From Clostridia bacterium (GTDB lineage: Bacteria > Bacillota > Clostridia > Peptostreptococcales > Acidaminobacteraceae): a DNA stretch of 54,877 bases. Below are positions 43,917 through 53,014 of this stretch, one piece after another. The stretch spans positions 1 through 54,877 of the forward strand of contig JAFGVN010000105.1 in assembly GCA_016937975.1 (NCBI GenBank). Direction: 5' to 3'. The first letter of the stretch is position 1; the number at the start of each line of letters is the position of its first letter. The notes beneath the pieces were generated by a model. That model was given only the letters and a program-made list of their open reading frames with translations, did not search any database and was not told the DNA's origin. A program made the translations under genes and the position numbers.

Positions 43917-45254
43917 ATGAAATATAAAGATTTGAGTCAAGGTAACCTTTGGGATCACTTGTTAAAGTTAAGTATTCCGACTATGGGTGGTATGTTTGCC
44001 TTTACAATTTTCAATCTCACGGATACTTACTTTGTTTCAAAGCTAAGTACAGAATCTCTTGCAGCTATGGGTTTTACATTTCCTGTTGTAATGGTCATTG
44101 GAGCGGTCTCATCTGGCATGAGTTTAGGTGCAGGATCACTTTTAGCTAGAGCTGTAGGAAATCAAGATGAACATAAAATGCATCGCTATGTAACCGATGG
44201 GATACTGTTATCTATTTTATCCGTCGTCTTGTTTACCATCATTGGTTTGTTGACGATGGATCCGATTTTTAAAGCCCTAGGTGCAAGTGAAAGCTCATTG
44301 CCTTTAATAAAAGAATATATGACAATCTGGTATATTGGGATTATTGCGGTAATGATGCCACCAGTAAGTGATTCAGCCATGCGTGCCATGGGGGATATGT
44401 TTAGGCCTTTTATGGTCATGTTGACTTGTGCTGTTCTCAATATTATACTGGATCCAATTTTGATTTTTGGATGGTTTGGCTTTCCTGAAATGGGTATTCG
44501 AGGAGCTGCTTTAGCCACTGTCCTTTCACGTGTTGTGGGTATGTTTTTAACCCTTTCCTTTGTACATTTCAAATATGGATTATTGGATTTAAAATACAAT
44601 GGCATAAAAGAACTTACGGATTCATGGAGAGAGATTTTAAAAATTGGTATTCCAAGTACTTTTGTAAGATTGTTTCCTCAATTGTTGCGTTCTATGTTGA
44701 CTTACCTTGCAGCAATAGTAGGTGGAGACATCGCTGTAGCAGCAATCGCTGCAGGGACACGAATAGAAAGTTTTAGCACGATTATCAGTATGTCCATTGG
44801 TACTGCTCTTGTACCTTTGGTTGGTCAGAACTTTGGAGCAAAAAAATATGACCGTGTACGTGATATAAGAACCATGATCATAAAAATTGGTGTAATTTAT
44901 TCTTTGATGATATTCTTGTTGATTTTGCCAACTGGTGAATGGGTTACTAGAGTCTTTACCCATGACCCTGAAGTTATGGTTTTGGCAAAATGGTATTTAT
45001 GGATTATGTTATTTGGTGCAATGGGACTTAATATTTACAATTGGCTTTCCCAGGCATTAAATGCTATAGGTAAACCTTTGATAGTTGCTTCAATAAATGT
45101 TTTAGGTACAATATTCATTTTGATGCCTGGTGCATATTTGGGTTCAAAAGTAGGAGGCTTCAAGGGCATGTTATTTGGACTTAGTTTTGGTCAATTAATA
45201 CTGGGTGCTATTAGTATTTATGTTTCTTCTAAACCCCTTAAACAGAGCTTGTAG
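43917..45254 (+). CDS. MATE-family multidrug exporter
   Basis: 445 residues with 12 hydrophobic helices in two homologous halves. First half: LSIPTMGGMFAFTIFNLTDTYFVSKL and GMSLGAGSLLARAVG. Second half: IGIPSTFVRLFPQLLRSMLTYLAA and VPLVGQNFGAKKYDRV. The length and pattern fit the NorM/DinF-type MatE family, driven by sodium or protons. ATG 43917 is 12 bases after mutY. Substrate unknown. No terminator was recognised between its stop and the riboswitch leader. Confidence 0.92.
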   Translation: MKYKDLSQGNLWDHLLKLSIPTMGGMFAFTIFNLTDTYFVSKLSTESLAAMGFTFPVVMVIGAVSSGMSLGAGSLLARAVGNQDEHKMHRYVTDGILLSILSVVLFTIIGLLTMDPIFKALGASESSLPLIKEYMTIWYIGIIAVMMPPVSDSAMRAMGDMFRPFMVMLTCAVLNIILDPILIFGWFGFPEMGIRGAALATVLSRVVGMFLTLSFVHFKYGLLDLKYNGIKELTDSWREILKIGIPSTFVRLFPQLLRSMLTYLAAIVGGDIAVAAIAAGTRIESFSTIISMSIGTALVPLVGQNFGAKKYDRVRDIRTMIIKIGVIYSLMIFLLILPTGEWVTRVFTHDPEVMVLAKWYLWIMLFGAMGLNIYNWLSQALNAIGKPLIVASINVLGTIFILMPGAYLGSKVGGFKGMLFGLSFGQLILGAISIYVSSKPLKQSL

Positions 45255-45353
45255 ACATTTTATAAATTTTCTGAAACCATATGAAATCCCTTTCAATGTC
45301 ATTTGTAATATGTTAGTATTTAAAAAATTAAAAAATATTGAGTTTGTTTCAAA

Positions 45354-45420
45354 CTTCGTATAATCCCAATGATATGGTTTGGGAGTTTCTACCAAGAACC
45401 GATAATTCTTGATTACGAAG
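45354..45420 (+). promoter_or_regulatory. Purine riboswitch aptamer, adenine class
   Basis: Three-way junction readable by eye: P1 CTTCGTA/TACGAAG, J1/2 beginning TAAT, P2 CCCAA/TTGGG with loop TGATATGG, J2/3 GTTTCTA, P3 CAAGAA/TTCTTG with loop CCGATAA, then J3/1 GAT. The specificity base equivalent to position 74 is T (45413), which selects adenine; guanine-binding members have C. The aptamer is strikingly like the add riboswitch of Vibrio vulnificus as I recall it, and here too the downstream gene is adenosine deaminase. Confidence 0.93.
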
Positions 45421-45462
45421 AAAGTGTTTTTATGCGCTTTCTTTGTAATCAGGAATTTTTTT
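45404..45462 (+). terminator. Riboswitch expression platform (terminator)
   Basis: 23-bp stem with three G-U wobbles (45404-45426 with 45435-45457), loop of eight bases, U run 45456-45462. Its 5' arm consumes the 3' strands of P3 and P1, so aptamer and terminator exclude each other. Ligand binding should stabilise P1 and prevent termination, making an adenine-activated ON switch. Confidence 0.9.
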
Positions 45463-45550
45463 GTGCCTGTTACTCAAAGTGAAATTAAGTGTATGATACT
45501 GATATTAAAGAAACCTTAATGAACAGAAATAGAGTTAAAAGGAGTTTTTC

Positions 45551-46537
45551 ATGAATTATTACAGTTTACCAAAAATTGATTTACATTGCCACATTGATGG
45601 CAGTGTAAGAATAAAAACCATCAGAGACCTCGCTAGAGAAGAAGGGATGGATTTACCAGAAAATCTAGAAAAATGGTTAATAGCACCAGATACATGTGGT
45701 TCTTTAGATGAATACTTAACTTGTTTTGATTGGCCAAACAAAGTGATGCAAAGGAAGGACGCCATAAAACGCATTACATTTGAAGTCTTTGAAGATGCGG
45801 CTCTTGAAAATGTCAAATATTTGGAAGTTCGTTTTGGACCATTGCTTCATTTAGAAAAAGGACTTAGTATAGAAGAAGTCATTCAAAGTGTTGTTGAAGG
45901 AATGGAAAAGGCAAAATCGCAATATGACATTGAAGGTGGCATCATCATTTCGATTTTAAAGACGATGGCTTTTGAGCAAATTAATGATGTTATTGATGCC
46001 GCTAGTTTGTTTCTTGATAGAGGTGTAGTTGCAATGGATTTAGCCGGAAGTGAGTTGCCTGGTTTTTCCTATAATTTTATTCCTTACATTGAATATGCAA
46101 AAAAGAAAGGCTTCCATGTAACCATTCATGCAGGTGAAAACGGTTGTGGTCAAAATGTAACAGATGCAATTGTGTTGTTGCATGCCGAGAGAATTGGTCA
46201 TGGCATCTATATATCAAATGATTCCAAGGCTTATACCCTTACAAAAGAACAAAAGGTTCTTCTGGAAATTTGTCCAACAAGTAATATTCAAACTAAGGGC
46301 GTAAAATCCATTGAAACACATCCAATCAAAGACTTTTATGATGATTCTATTATGGTTTCAATCAATACAGATAATCGTTCGGTTTCCAATACGACCATGA
46401 CAAAAGAGATAAAATTAACGATGGAAACTTTCCAGATGAAACTGGAGGATTATTTTAGAATTTATGCATATGCTGTTTCTAAAGCCTTTACAACAGATGA
46501 AATTAAAGAGAAATTGTTAAGTCATATTCAGAAGTAA
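45551..46537 (+). CDS. add: Adenosine deaminase
   Basis: 328 residues. Metal site KIDLHCHIDGSVR at the N-terminus, substrate loop DLAGSE, third metal His in VTIHAGENG with the catalytic Glu, catalytic His in ERIGHGIYI, and the metal Asp in SINTDNRSVS. It converts adenosine to inosine in the cytoplasm, for purine salvage. AAAAGGAG precedes ATG 45551. The riboswitch upstream turns it on when adenine is abundant, a logical feedback that diverts excess adenine nucleosides. Slight differences from adenine deaminase-like members leave a small doubt about the base/nucleoside preference. Confidence 0.94.
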   Translation: MNYYSLPKIDLHCHIDGSVRIKTIRDLAREEGMDLPENLEKWLIAPDTCGSLDEYLTCFDWPNKVMQRKDAIKRITFEVFEDAALENVKYLEVRFGPLLHLEKGLSIEEVIQSVVEGMEKAKSQYDIEGGIIISILKTMAFEQINDVIDAASLFLDRGVVAMDLAGSELPGFSYNFIPYIEYAKKKGFHVTIHAGENGCGQNVTDAIVLLHAERIGHGIYISNDSKAYTLTKEQKVLLEICPTSNIQTKGVKSIETHPIKDFYDDSIMVSINTDNRSVSNTTMTKEIKLTMETFQMKLEDYFRIYAYAVSKAFTTDEIKEKLLSHIQK

Positions 46538-46590
46538 TAGGAGATTAATGCAATAAGTGGTAGAATTAATACAGGTGTATTATTTATAGT

Positions 46591-46618
46591 GCAGAGGTAT
46601 TTTTCTACTGCTTCTTTT
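46591..46618 (+). terminator. Weak candidate terminator of add
   Basis: A short GCAG/CTGC pairing around a T-rich loop followed by TTCTTTTTTT. The stem is poor. A separate small hairpin TAATAC-AGGT-GTATTA lies at 46567-46582. Confidence 0.35.
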
Positions 46619-46680
46619 TTTCAATGATTTATTGTAATCTATATCGGGTATGAATAATCAGAGAGTAAAGGTAGGTCATT

Positions 46681-49536
46681 ATGTTTAAAAAAATTGTCAA
46701 TCACATCAGAAGTCAAATCAACTTGAAGATTATTTTAATAACGTTTTTATGTTTGGTTATTTTTATTACTGCCATTGTGACAGTTATTTATAGAGGAATG
46801 AATCAACTGAAGGATGAAACTTTGGGATATACTGAAGCTGAATTGAAAGAGCTTGTTAATGAATATTACAATAACTATATCGAAGCGGTTGATTTAAGAG
46901 TTGAATCAGAGGTAAACCAAATATTTGATGAACTTCATATTTTATCTAATATTATTCAAACCTTCTTCAGTCATAATTCAGAAATGTCTGGTGTCATTAA
47001 GGCAATGAGTCAAAGTGAGTTTTTTAAAGATCACTTGGTTCAAAATCCAAAGTACTATCAAAATATTCCTAAAGAACCAACATCAGTTTTAATTGCAAGC
47101 TATATGATAGATGATTATGGGAATGTCAAAGATGATGCAATAGCCCTTGTTAAGGATACTCAGTTTATGGATTTGATTCTTCCTGCATTTGCTGATTATG
47201 GTATTGATAAACTACAGGTTTATTTCCAAGGTGGAGAAAACAAGGAGATTTTTAGATTAGCACCTTGGGCAGATCTTGGTGGAAGTGTTGTAGATGTTTA
47301 TCCTGAGATCTTTGATCAACCCATTTGGGAAGCTTTTAATCCAGGATTGGCAGGTCAATGGGAAGAATGGATTAAACAGCTTAAGAATCCGAAGGACATG
47401 AATAATCTTTTAAGGGTTACACCACCTGTACAAGATGGTTTAACGGGTCAAATCGTATTGACTTTTTCTCAACCTTTAGCCAATGAAGATATGACTGAGT
47501 TTGAAGGTACTGTATCCTATGATGTTTCAATAGATCATGTGATTCAAATGATAGAAGATGTTAAGATCGCTGAAAGTGGTTTTGCATTTGCGATTCAAGG
47601 TGATGAAAATGTTTTTGCGATTAACGAGCAGGGTCTAAAAACCTTTGGTTTATTAACTGATGAGGAAAGTACTACAGATTCCCAAATAGGATTTAATCCA
47701 ATGGAACGTTTACTTTCAAATTCCATATATGAAGATGTTCAAAAATTAGAGTTTAACGGCTCAGAGCAAAATGAAATTAAAGAAATCCGTATCAATGGTG
47801 AAAAATATTTCATGGCATCTAAGAACTTGCTCAGCTATCAAACTTGGTCAGCAGAAAGAGGTTTTTATGACGTCTATTGGCGCATCGGTTTTGTAGCACC
47901 TTATGATGAAGTTTTTTCAATGTATAATGCTATTGATGTAAAAATAAACAATGAACTTAATAGCATTAATTTAGATACACTCATTATTACAATTTCAATT
48001 GCTGTAGTCATGTTGTTCTTTATATATCGTTTTACAACACTCGTCACTTCTGATTTAGTAAATCTCACTGCAAATGTAAAGGAAGCTAAATCGAAGAATT
48101 ATGATGTTCATTTTGAAACGAAAGGGAAAGATGAAGTCAGTGTATTAACAGGTGCATTTAATGATATGCTTGCTGAAATAAAATCTTCTTTTAAGAAAAT
48201 GGAAGTTCAGAATGAAACCTTAAAAGCTGAAATTCATGAAAGAAAGCAAAAAGATAGAATTATTGATTATCTTGAGAATTTTGATGCAGGAACAGATTTA
48301 CCAAATAAAAAAGCTTTATTGAATATTTTAAAAGATATTACTGCTGATGATCAAGGTTTTGTATCTTTGGTTGTCATTGGTCTTGATGAATTTAGAAAAG
48401 TAAATGAAGCATACAGCTGGACTTTTGGTGATAAGTTGATGAATAAAATCGCTGATGAAATGCGTCAATTATTGCCTCAGGAAACATTACTGTTTAAATT
48501 AAGCGGAGATGAATTTGCTTTTATTATCAAAGAAACTAAATTTAAGTTTTTAGTAGATACCGTTGAAAATGTTAGCCAATTGTTTAAGAAACCATTTGTA
48601 GTGGATAATAATGAGATTATTATTAGTTCTTCCATTGGTATCAGTTCTTATCCATATGATAGTCAAAAACCCGTAGATATATTTAAATACGCTACCAATG
48701 CCATGATTCATGCAAAAGAAGTGAATAAAGGTAAATATGAGTTTTACAATGCTGAAGTAAATACATCAGCAAGAATGCGTATGGAAATGGTCAGTGAAAT
48801 GCGTAATGGTTTAAGTAATGAGGAATTTGAACTCTTATATCAACCAATTGTAGATACCAGAACGGGTTTTGTGACAGGAATGGAAGCTCTAATAAGATGG
48901 AACAGTGAAAATCTTGGTCCTGTTATGCCAAGCGTATTTATACCTTTGGCGGAGCAATCCAGACAGATTATTCCTATTGGTAACTGGGTTTTAAAACGTG
49001 CATTGTCCGATACTAAAAAATTACATGATCTTGGATTCAAAAAGCTGAATGTTGCTGTAAATGTATCTGTAATACAATTTATGGAAGATGATTTTATAAA
49101 AAACTTGCGACAATTTATTGAAGAAACAAAGATCCAATCTGAAAGAGTAACGATTGAAATTACTGAGAATTTATTTATTAACGATCTTGAAAAAATCTTA
49201 CCGGTTTTAAAAGCAATAAGAGAAACTGGTGTATTGATTTCTGTAGATGATTTTGGAACAGGTTTTTCATCCTTGTCATATATTAAGAATTTGCCACTTT
49301 CTAAGTTGAAAATTGATAGAGCTTTTATTAATGAAATTCATGATGATAAAAGTAGAATGCTTATGTCAGGTATAATTGGACTAGCCCATAACTTGAATTT
49401 AAGTATTGTCGCAGAAGGTGTTGAAACCTTAGAACAATTGGAATTTATCCGTGAAAAATCATGTGAAGAGGCTCAAGGATATTATTTTAGTAAACCCGTC
49501 ACATATGAACAATTAATCGAATATTTATCAAAATGA
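46681..49536 (+). CDS. GGDEF-EAL c-di-GMP turnover protein with extracellular sensor
   Basis: 951 residues. TM1 (about 15-38), a large extracytoplasmic sensor of about 380 residues (probably dCache-like), TM2 (about 433-455), HAMP (about 455-505), coiled coil, GGDEF domain (about 540-695) and EAL domain (about 705-950). The cyclase motif reads SGDEF, a variant that is active in some proteins, and there is no RxxD inhibitory site five residues upstream. The EAL domain keeps its catalytic set: EALIRW, NVSVIQF, EITENLF, DDFGTGFSSLSYI, KIDRAFI and AEGVET. It is most likely a phosphodiesterase, possibly bifunctional. Confidence 0.92.
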   Translation: MFKKIVNHIRSQINLKIILITFLCLVIFITAIVTVIYRGMNQLKDETLGYTEAELKELVNEYYNNYIEAVDLRVESEVNQIFDELHILSNIIQTFFSHNSEMSGVIKAMSQSEFFKDHLVQNPKYYQNIPKEPTSVLIASYMIDDYGNVKDDAIALVKDTQFMDLILPAFADYGIDKLQVYFQGGENKEIFRLAPWADLGGSVVDVYPEIFDQPIWEAFNPGLAGQWEEWIKQLKNPKDMNNLLRVTPPVQDGLTGQIVLTFSQPLANEDMTEFEGTVSYDVSIDHVIQMIEDVKIAESGFAFAIQGDENVFAINEQGLKTFGLLTDEESTTDSQIGFNPMERLLSNSIYEDVQKLEFNGSEQNEIKEIRINGEKYFMASKNLLSYQTWSAERGFYDVYWRIGFVAPYDEVFSMYNAIDVKINNELNSINLDTLIITISIAVVMLFFIYRFTTLVTSDLVNLTANVKEAKSKNYDVHFETKGKDEVSVLTGAFNDMLAEIKSSFKKMEVQNETLKAEIHERKQKDRIIDYLENFDAGTDLPNKKALLNILKDITADDQGFVSLVVIGLDEFRKVNEAYSWTFGDKLMNKIADEMRQLLPQETLLFKLSGDEFAFIIKETKFKFLVDTVENVSQLFKKPFVVDNNEIIISSSIGISSYPYDSQKPVDIFKYATNAMIHAKEVNKGKYEFYNAEVNTSARMRMEMVSEMRNGLSNEEFELLYQPIVDTRTGFVTGMEALIRWNSENLGPVMPSVFIPLAEQSRQIIPIGNWVLKRALSDTKKLHDLGFKKLNVAVNVSVIQFMEDDFIKNLRQFIEETKIQSERVTIEITENLFINDLEKILPVLKAIRETGVLISVDDFGTGFSSLSYIKNLPLSKLKIDRAFINEIHDDKSRMLMSGIIGLAHNLNLSIVAEGVETLEQLEFIREKSCEEAQGYYFSKPVTYEQLIEYLSK

Positions 49537-49543
49537 TAAGAAA

Positions 49544-49568
49544 AGGCTGTAACCTAAGGTTACAGCCT
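49544..49568. terminator. Bidirectional terminator
   Basis: Perfect 11-bp stem AGGCTGTAACC/GGTTACAGCCT with loop TAA, between the convergent GGDEF-EAL gene and the minus-strand unknown gene. Confidence 0.88.
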
Positions 49569-49572
49569 GATT

Positions 49573-49986
49573 TCATTCTACTAAAGAGAAACCAATGATT
49601 TGATCTGCATAAACTAATAATTGTGAAACTTTTGAAATGGTGCCATGACATTCAATTTCAGCGTTTTTCAACTTAATAAATTCAGCATTGTCAACAAGTT
49701 TGATGTTAACAAGTTCAGCTTCTGCATCGATTAAAACCTTATTCGCCAGTTCGTCTACTTTCGAAATATCAAATTTATCATCAGATTGACAACAAATATC
49801 ATCACTGCAATACAATTCGCAATACTCACCTGTTATTTTTCCACCCGAAGTTAATAACATTAACTTATAATTTGCACTAGGATCCTTTTTCATCTCTGTA
49901 TTTCCTAAAGCAACTAAAGCTCTAATTTGAATTACTTTTCTTGAAAATTCAACCTTTAAAACGTTTGGTGTTAATGTATCATGCAT
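49573..49986 (-). CDS. Unknown protein with a cysteine cluster
   Basis: 137 residues; I do not recognise the family. It is predicted to be soluble, with no signal peptide or TM helix. Four cysteines cluster in the middle (CELYCSDDICC, about residues 56-66) and a fifth occurs in ECHGT. The spacing could suit a metal site. The start at 49986 is strongly supported by GAGGAGG a few bases upstream on the minus strand. Monocistronic, between a shared terminator and a short divergent region before the TetR gene. Confidence 0.7.
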   Translation of the reverse strand: MHDTLTPNVLKVEFSRKVIQIRALVALGNTEMKKDPSANYKLMLLTSGGKITGEYCELYCSDDICCQSDDKFDISKVDELANKVLIDAEAELVNIKLVDNAEFIKLKNAEIECHGTISKVSQLLVYADQIIGFSLVE

Positions 49987-50112
49987 GATTTAGCCTCCTC
50001 GCTCTTCTAACATTATGATTATACCATAAGGAAATTGAAATTGGAGGTATTTTATTTCCTTGATTGCGATTTTAATTTTTTTTTTGTATTATGATTGTGT
50101 AGGAGGTAATTT

Positions 50113-50724
50113 ATGGTATCAAAACGGGAGTCCAATAAACAAGAGAAAGAAGCTAAATTATTACAGGCTGCTGAAAAACTTTTTTTAGAAAAAGGCATTC
50201 AGAATACCAGTGTTAGCGACATAGTAAAAGCCGCAGGTGTTGCAAAAGGTACATATTATCTGTATTTTCAAGACAAGGCAGCCATAGAAGAAAGATTGAT
50301 TATTAAGGAGTCGAGCAAGATCTTGTCTGATGCAATTCAAAGAGCTATTCAAAAGGTTGATTTAAGTTTTGAAGAGCGTTTTATCTATGCAGTAGATTAT
50401 ATTATTGATTATTTAAAGGATCATTTGGAAATTCTTGAATTCATAAATAAAAATCTATCATATGCAGTATATCAATTAAGTCAGACAAAAAAAGAATCCC
50501 GTATTGCAACTATTATCAGTAAATTACAAATAGAATACTTAGATTTGATTCGTCAGGAATCTTTGGAAGATGCTCGTATTGTCTTAAGTTTATGTATCGA
50601 ATTTTTAGGGGCGTCCATTTACAGTGCATTGGTTTATGAAATGCCATGTAACATAGATCAATTGAGACCTCATATTCATAGAATTCTAAGAATGATTCTT
50701 ACAGATTATCAGAATAATCATTAG
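50113..50724 (+). CDS. TetR-family transcriptional regulator
   Basis: 203 residues. The N-terminal helix-turn-helix (about 12-58) contains LLQAAEKLFLEKGIQNTSVS and IVKAAGVAKGTYYLYFQDKA, a textbook TetR DNA-binding domain. The C-terminal ligand domain is helical and unassigned. AGGAGGTAAT precedes ATG 50113. It ends in its own terminator and lies just upstream of the MMPL transporter gene, whose promoter carries two TGAC-N5-GTCA sites, so it is the probable local repressor. Confidence 0.9.
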   Translation: MVSKRESNKQEKEAKLLQAAEKLFLEKGIQNTSVSDIVKAAGVAKGTYYLYFQDKAAIEERLIIKESSKILSDAIQRAIQKVDLSFEERFIYAVDYIIDYLKDHLEILEFINKNLSYAVYQLSQTKKESRIATIISKLQIEYLDLIRQESLEDARIVLSLCIEFLGASIYSALVYEMPCNIDQLRPHIHRILRMILTDYQNNH

Positions 50725-50730
50725 TTATAT

Positions 50731-50758
50731 AAAGCAACTTAAGGTTGCTTTTTTTTTT
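50731..50758 (+). terminator. Terminator of the TetR gene
   Basis: 8-bp stem AAAGCAAC/GTTGCTTT with loop TTAAG, then a run of T. Confidence 0.88.
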
Positions 50759-50817
50759 AGAAAACATTCTGAATATTAGAACTTATTCAGTTTATACATT
50801 TTTAATATGCTTTAATA

Positions 50818-50846
50818 TTGACTGTTGGTCATTATTTTGATAAACT
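50818..50846 (+). promoter_or_regulatory. Promoter of the MMPL gene with operator 1 on the -35
   Basis: -35 TTGACT (50818-50823), 17-base spacer, -10 TAAACT (50841-50846). The dyad TGAC-TGTTG-GTCA (50819-50831) overlaps the -35 box. Confidence 0.7.
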
Positions 50847-50858
50847 AACCCTTGTGAA

Positions 50859-50877
50859 AAATGACTAATGGTCATTT
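50859..50877 (+). promoter_or_regulatory. TetR-like operator 2
   Basis: AAATGAC-TAATG-GTCATTT, perfect 7-base arms. The core TGAC-N5-GTCA equals operator 1. It lies just after the expected transcription start and 20 bases before the start codon, so occupancy would block elongation or initiation. Confidence 0.72.
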
Positions 50878-50896
50878 ATTAAAAAGGAGTGGATTT

Positions 50897-52999
50897 ATGG
50901 AACGATTTGGAATATGGGTTGCAAAACATCGTGTATTCATTTTGATTATGGCTGTCATCCTTGCAATTCCAGCTGGATACAGTGCTTTGCAAACAGAATT
51001 GAATTATGATATTTTAACTTACTTGCCTCAAGATGTTGCCTCTGTGCAAGGGCAAAAAATTATGGATGAAAGCTTTGGATCGTCTGATTCAGGTATTCTC
51101 GTCATAAAAGATGCTAAAGAATATCGAGTGAAGGCTTTAGAAGAAAAAATAGAGGCTTTAGAAGGTGTAGAAAGTGTGGTTTGGGCAAGAGACCTTGTTG
51201 ACATAAGTGTCCCAAGGGAAATCTTACCTGATGAGATACAAGATTTATTTTATAGAGATGATGCTTATATGCTAATGGTTAACTTTGTAGATTCAGCTGC
51301 AAGTGATTTAACTCAAGAGAGTGTCATAAAGATTAGAGAAATTGTGCATGAAGAGGAAGGTTTTTTGGCTGGTGCATCAGCAATCATTAGAGATGTTATT
51401 GATTTGTCTAATGATGAGAAATCCTTATATATTGGATTAGCAGTATTACTAGCACTCATTATCTTGGCATTGACCTTACCCTCAACAGTCATTCCAATTT
51501 TATTTCTACTTGGTATAGGTTTTGGTGTGCTTTTCAATATGGGAACAAACTTTTTCTTGAAGGATGTATCTTATGTCACATCGGCCATAGCAGGGGTCTT
51601 ACAATTAGGGGTCACCATGGATTTTAGTATTTTCTTGTATCATCGCTATGAGGAAGAAAGAGATTTCCATGATCATGAAACTGCAATGGGAAAAGCAATA
51701 TCAAAAACAGCTGTTTCCATTTCGGGTGCAGCTTTGACAACAATTGCAGGTTTCTTGGCTTTAACAACCATGCAATTAACTTTAGGGGCTAATATTGGTA
51801 TTGTTATGGCAAAAGGTGTTTTCTTAGGTGTTATCTGTACTTTAACCATTATGCCAGCCTTATTATTGGTCTTTGACAAAGTGATTCATCGATTTAGTCA
51901 CAAAACAGTTTTACCTAGTTTTGAAAAAATCAGTAAAATCGTTGTTAAGAAACATGTACTGTTGATGTTGTTTGCAATCTTATTGATTGTGCCTGCATAC
52001 TATGGTTCAACTCATAAAGATGTTTATTATAAATTGGACAATGCGTTACCGAGAGATATGGAATCCATTGTAGCCTTAGAAGAGATGAAAGACACTTTTG
52101 ATATGAAGTCGATTTATTTCTTGGCAGTAAATAATGATGTAAAAGATATAGAAGTTCAGAATATGATCAATGAATTAGAAAATGTTCAAGGTATCAATCA
52201 TGTTTTAGGCTATCAAAGTGTTGTAGGACAAATGTTGCCAAAATCAATGTTGCCAGAAAGTATTCTTGAGGCCTTTATCAGTGATGATTTCACAAAAATT
52301 ATATTAATGTCTCAATATTCAGCAGCAACTGATGAAGCAAATGAACAAACTTCTGAACTGGCAGATATTTTGAAGCGATATGACGAAAATGCTTTGCTAA
52401 CAGGTGAAGTCCCTATGACAAAGGATTTAATAGAGGTTACAGATCGAGATATTAAAGTTGTAAACATCGTGTCTGTTATTTTGCTTCTGATTATCATTGG
52501 TGTAACCTTTAAATCACTATCACTCCCAATTATATTGGTTACAGGTATTGAACTTGCAGTACTCATTAATATGGCTGTACCATTTTATTTTGATCAAACG
52601 ATTCCTTTTATTGCAAGTATCGTTATTGGAAGTATTCAGTTAGGTACAACTGTTGACTATGCCATACTGTTGACAAATCGATACAAAGAAGAATTGGAAT
52701 ACCTGGATAAATATCAGGCTATGGAAAAAGCAATTAAATCAAGTGCCAAATCTATTGTAACAAGTGGCTTAACTTTCTTTGGATCAACTTTTGCAGTTGC
52801 AATGGTTTCTGATATTGATATGATCAGTTCGTTATCTATGATGATTGGTAGAGGTGCCTTAATCAGTATGATTATTATTATGATTTTATTGCCAGCATTG
52901 TTGTTGGCTTTGACAACAATCATTTCGAAAACAACTTTAAAATGGCCAAAAGCAAAGAAAAATAATGCAATGTTTACAGAAAGGAACAGCGTAAATTAA
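50897..52999 (+). CDS. MMPL/RND-type membrane transporter
   Basis: 700 residues with about 12 TM helices in two repeats, each an extracellular loop plus a sterol-sensing-like bundle. The two functional signatures are QLGVTMDFSIFLYHRYEEE and QLGTTVDYAILLTNRYKEE (proton-relay Asp in helices 4 and 10). The start is ATG 50897 with AAAGGAG upstream; the frame to 50861 runs through the operator and has no ribosome site. These proteins export lipids, hydrophobic compounds or peptides. The next gene (secreted heptad-repeat protein) is 15 bases downstream and is its likely partner. Confidence 0.92.
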   Translation: MERFGIWVAKHRVFILIMAVILAIPAGYSALQTELNYDILTYLPQDVASVQGQKIMDESFGSSDSGILVIKDAKEYRVKALEEKIEALEGVESVVWARDLVDISVPREILPDEIQDLFYRDDAYMLMVNFVDSAASDLTQESVIKIREIVHEEEGFLAGASAIIRDVIDLSNDEKSLYIGLAVLLALIILALTLPSTVIPILFLLGIGFGVLFNMGTNFFLKDVSYVTSAIAGVLQLGVTMDFSIFLYHRYEEERDFHDHETAMGKAISKTAVSISGAALTTIAGFLALTTMQLTLGANIGIVMAKGVFLGVICTLTIMPALLLVFDKVIHRFSHKTVLPSFEKISKIVVKKHVLLMLFAILLIVPAYYGSTHKDVYYKLDNALPRDMESIVALEEMKDTFDMKSIYFLAVNNDVKDIEVQNMINELENVQGINHVLGYQSVVGQMLPKSMLPESILEAFISDDFTKIILMSQYSAATDEANEQTSELADILKRYDENALLTGEVPMTKDLIEVTDRDIKVVNIVSVILLLIIIGVTFKSLSLPIILVTGIELAVLINMAVPFYFDQTIPFIASIVIGSIQLGTTVDYAILLTNRYKEELEYLDKYQAMEKAIKSSAKSIVTSGLTFFGSTFAVAMVSDIDMISSLSMMIGRGALISMIIIMILLPALLLALTTIISKTTLKWPKAKKNNAMFTERNSVN

Positions 53000-53014
53000 T
53001 ACGCAGGTGATGAT

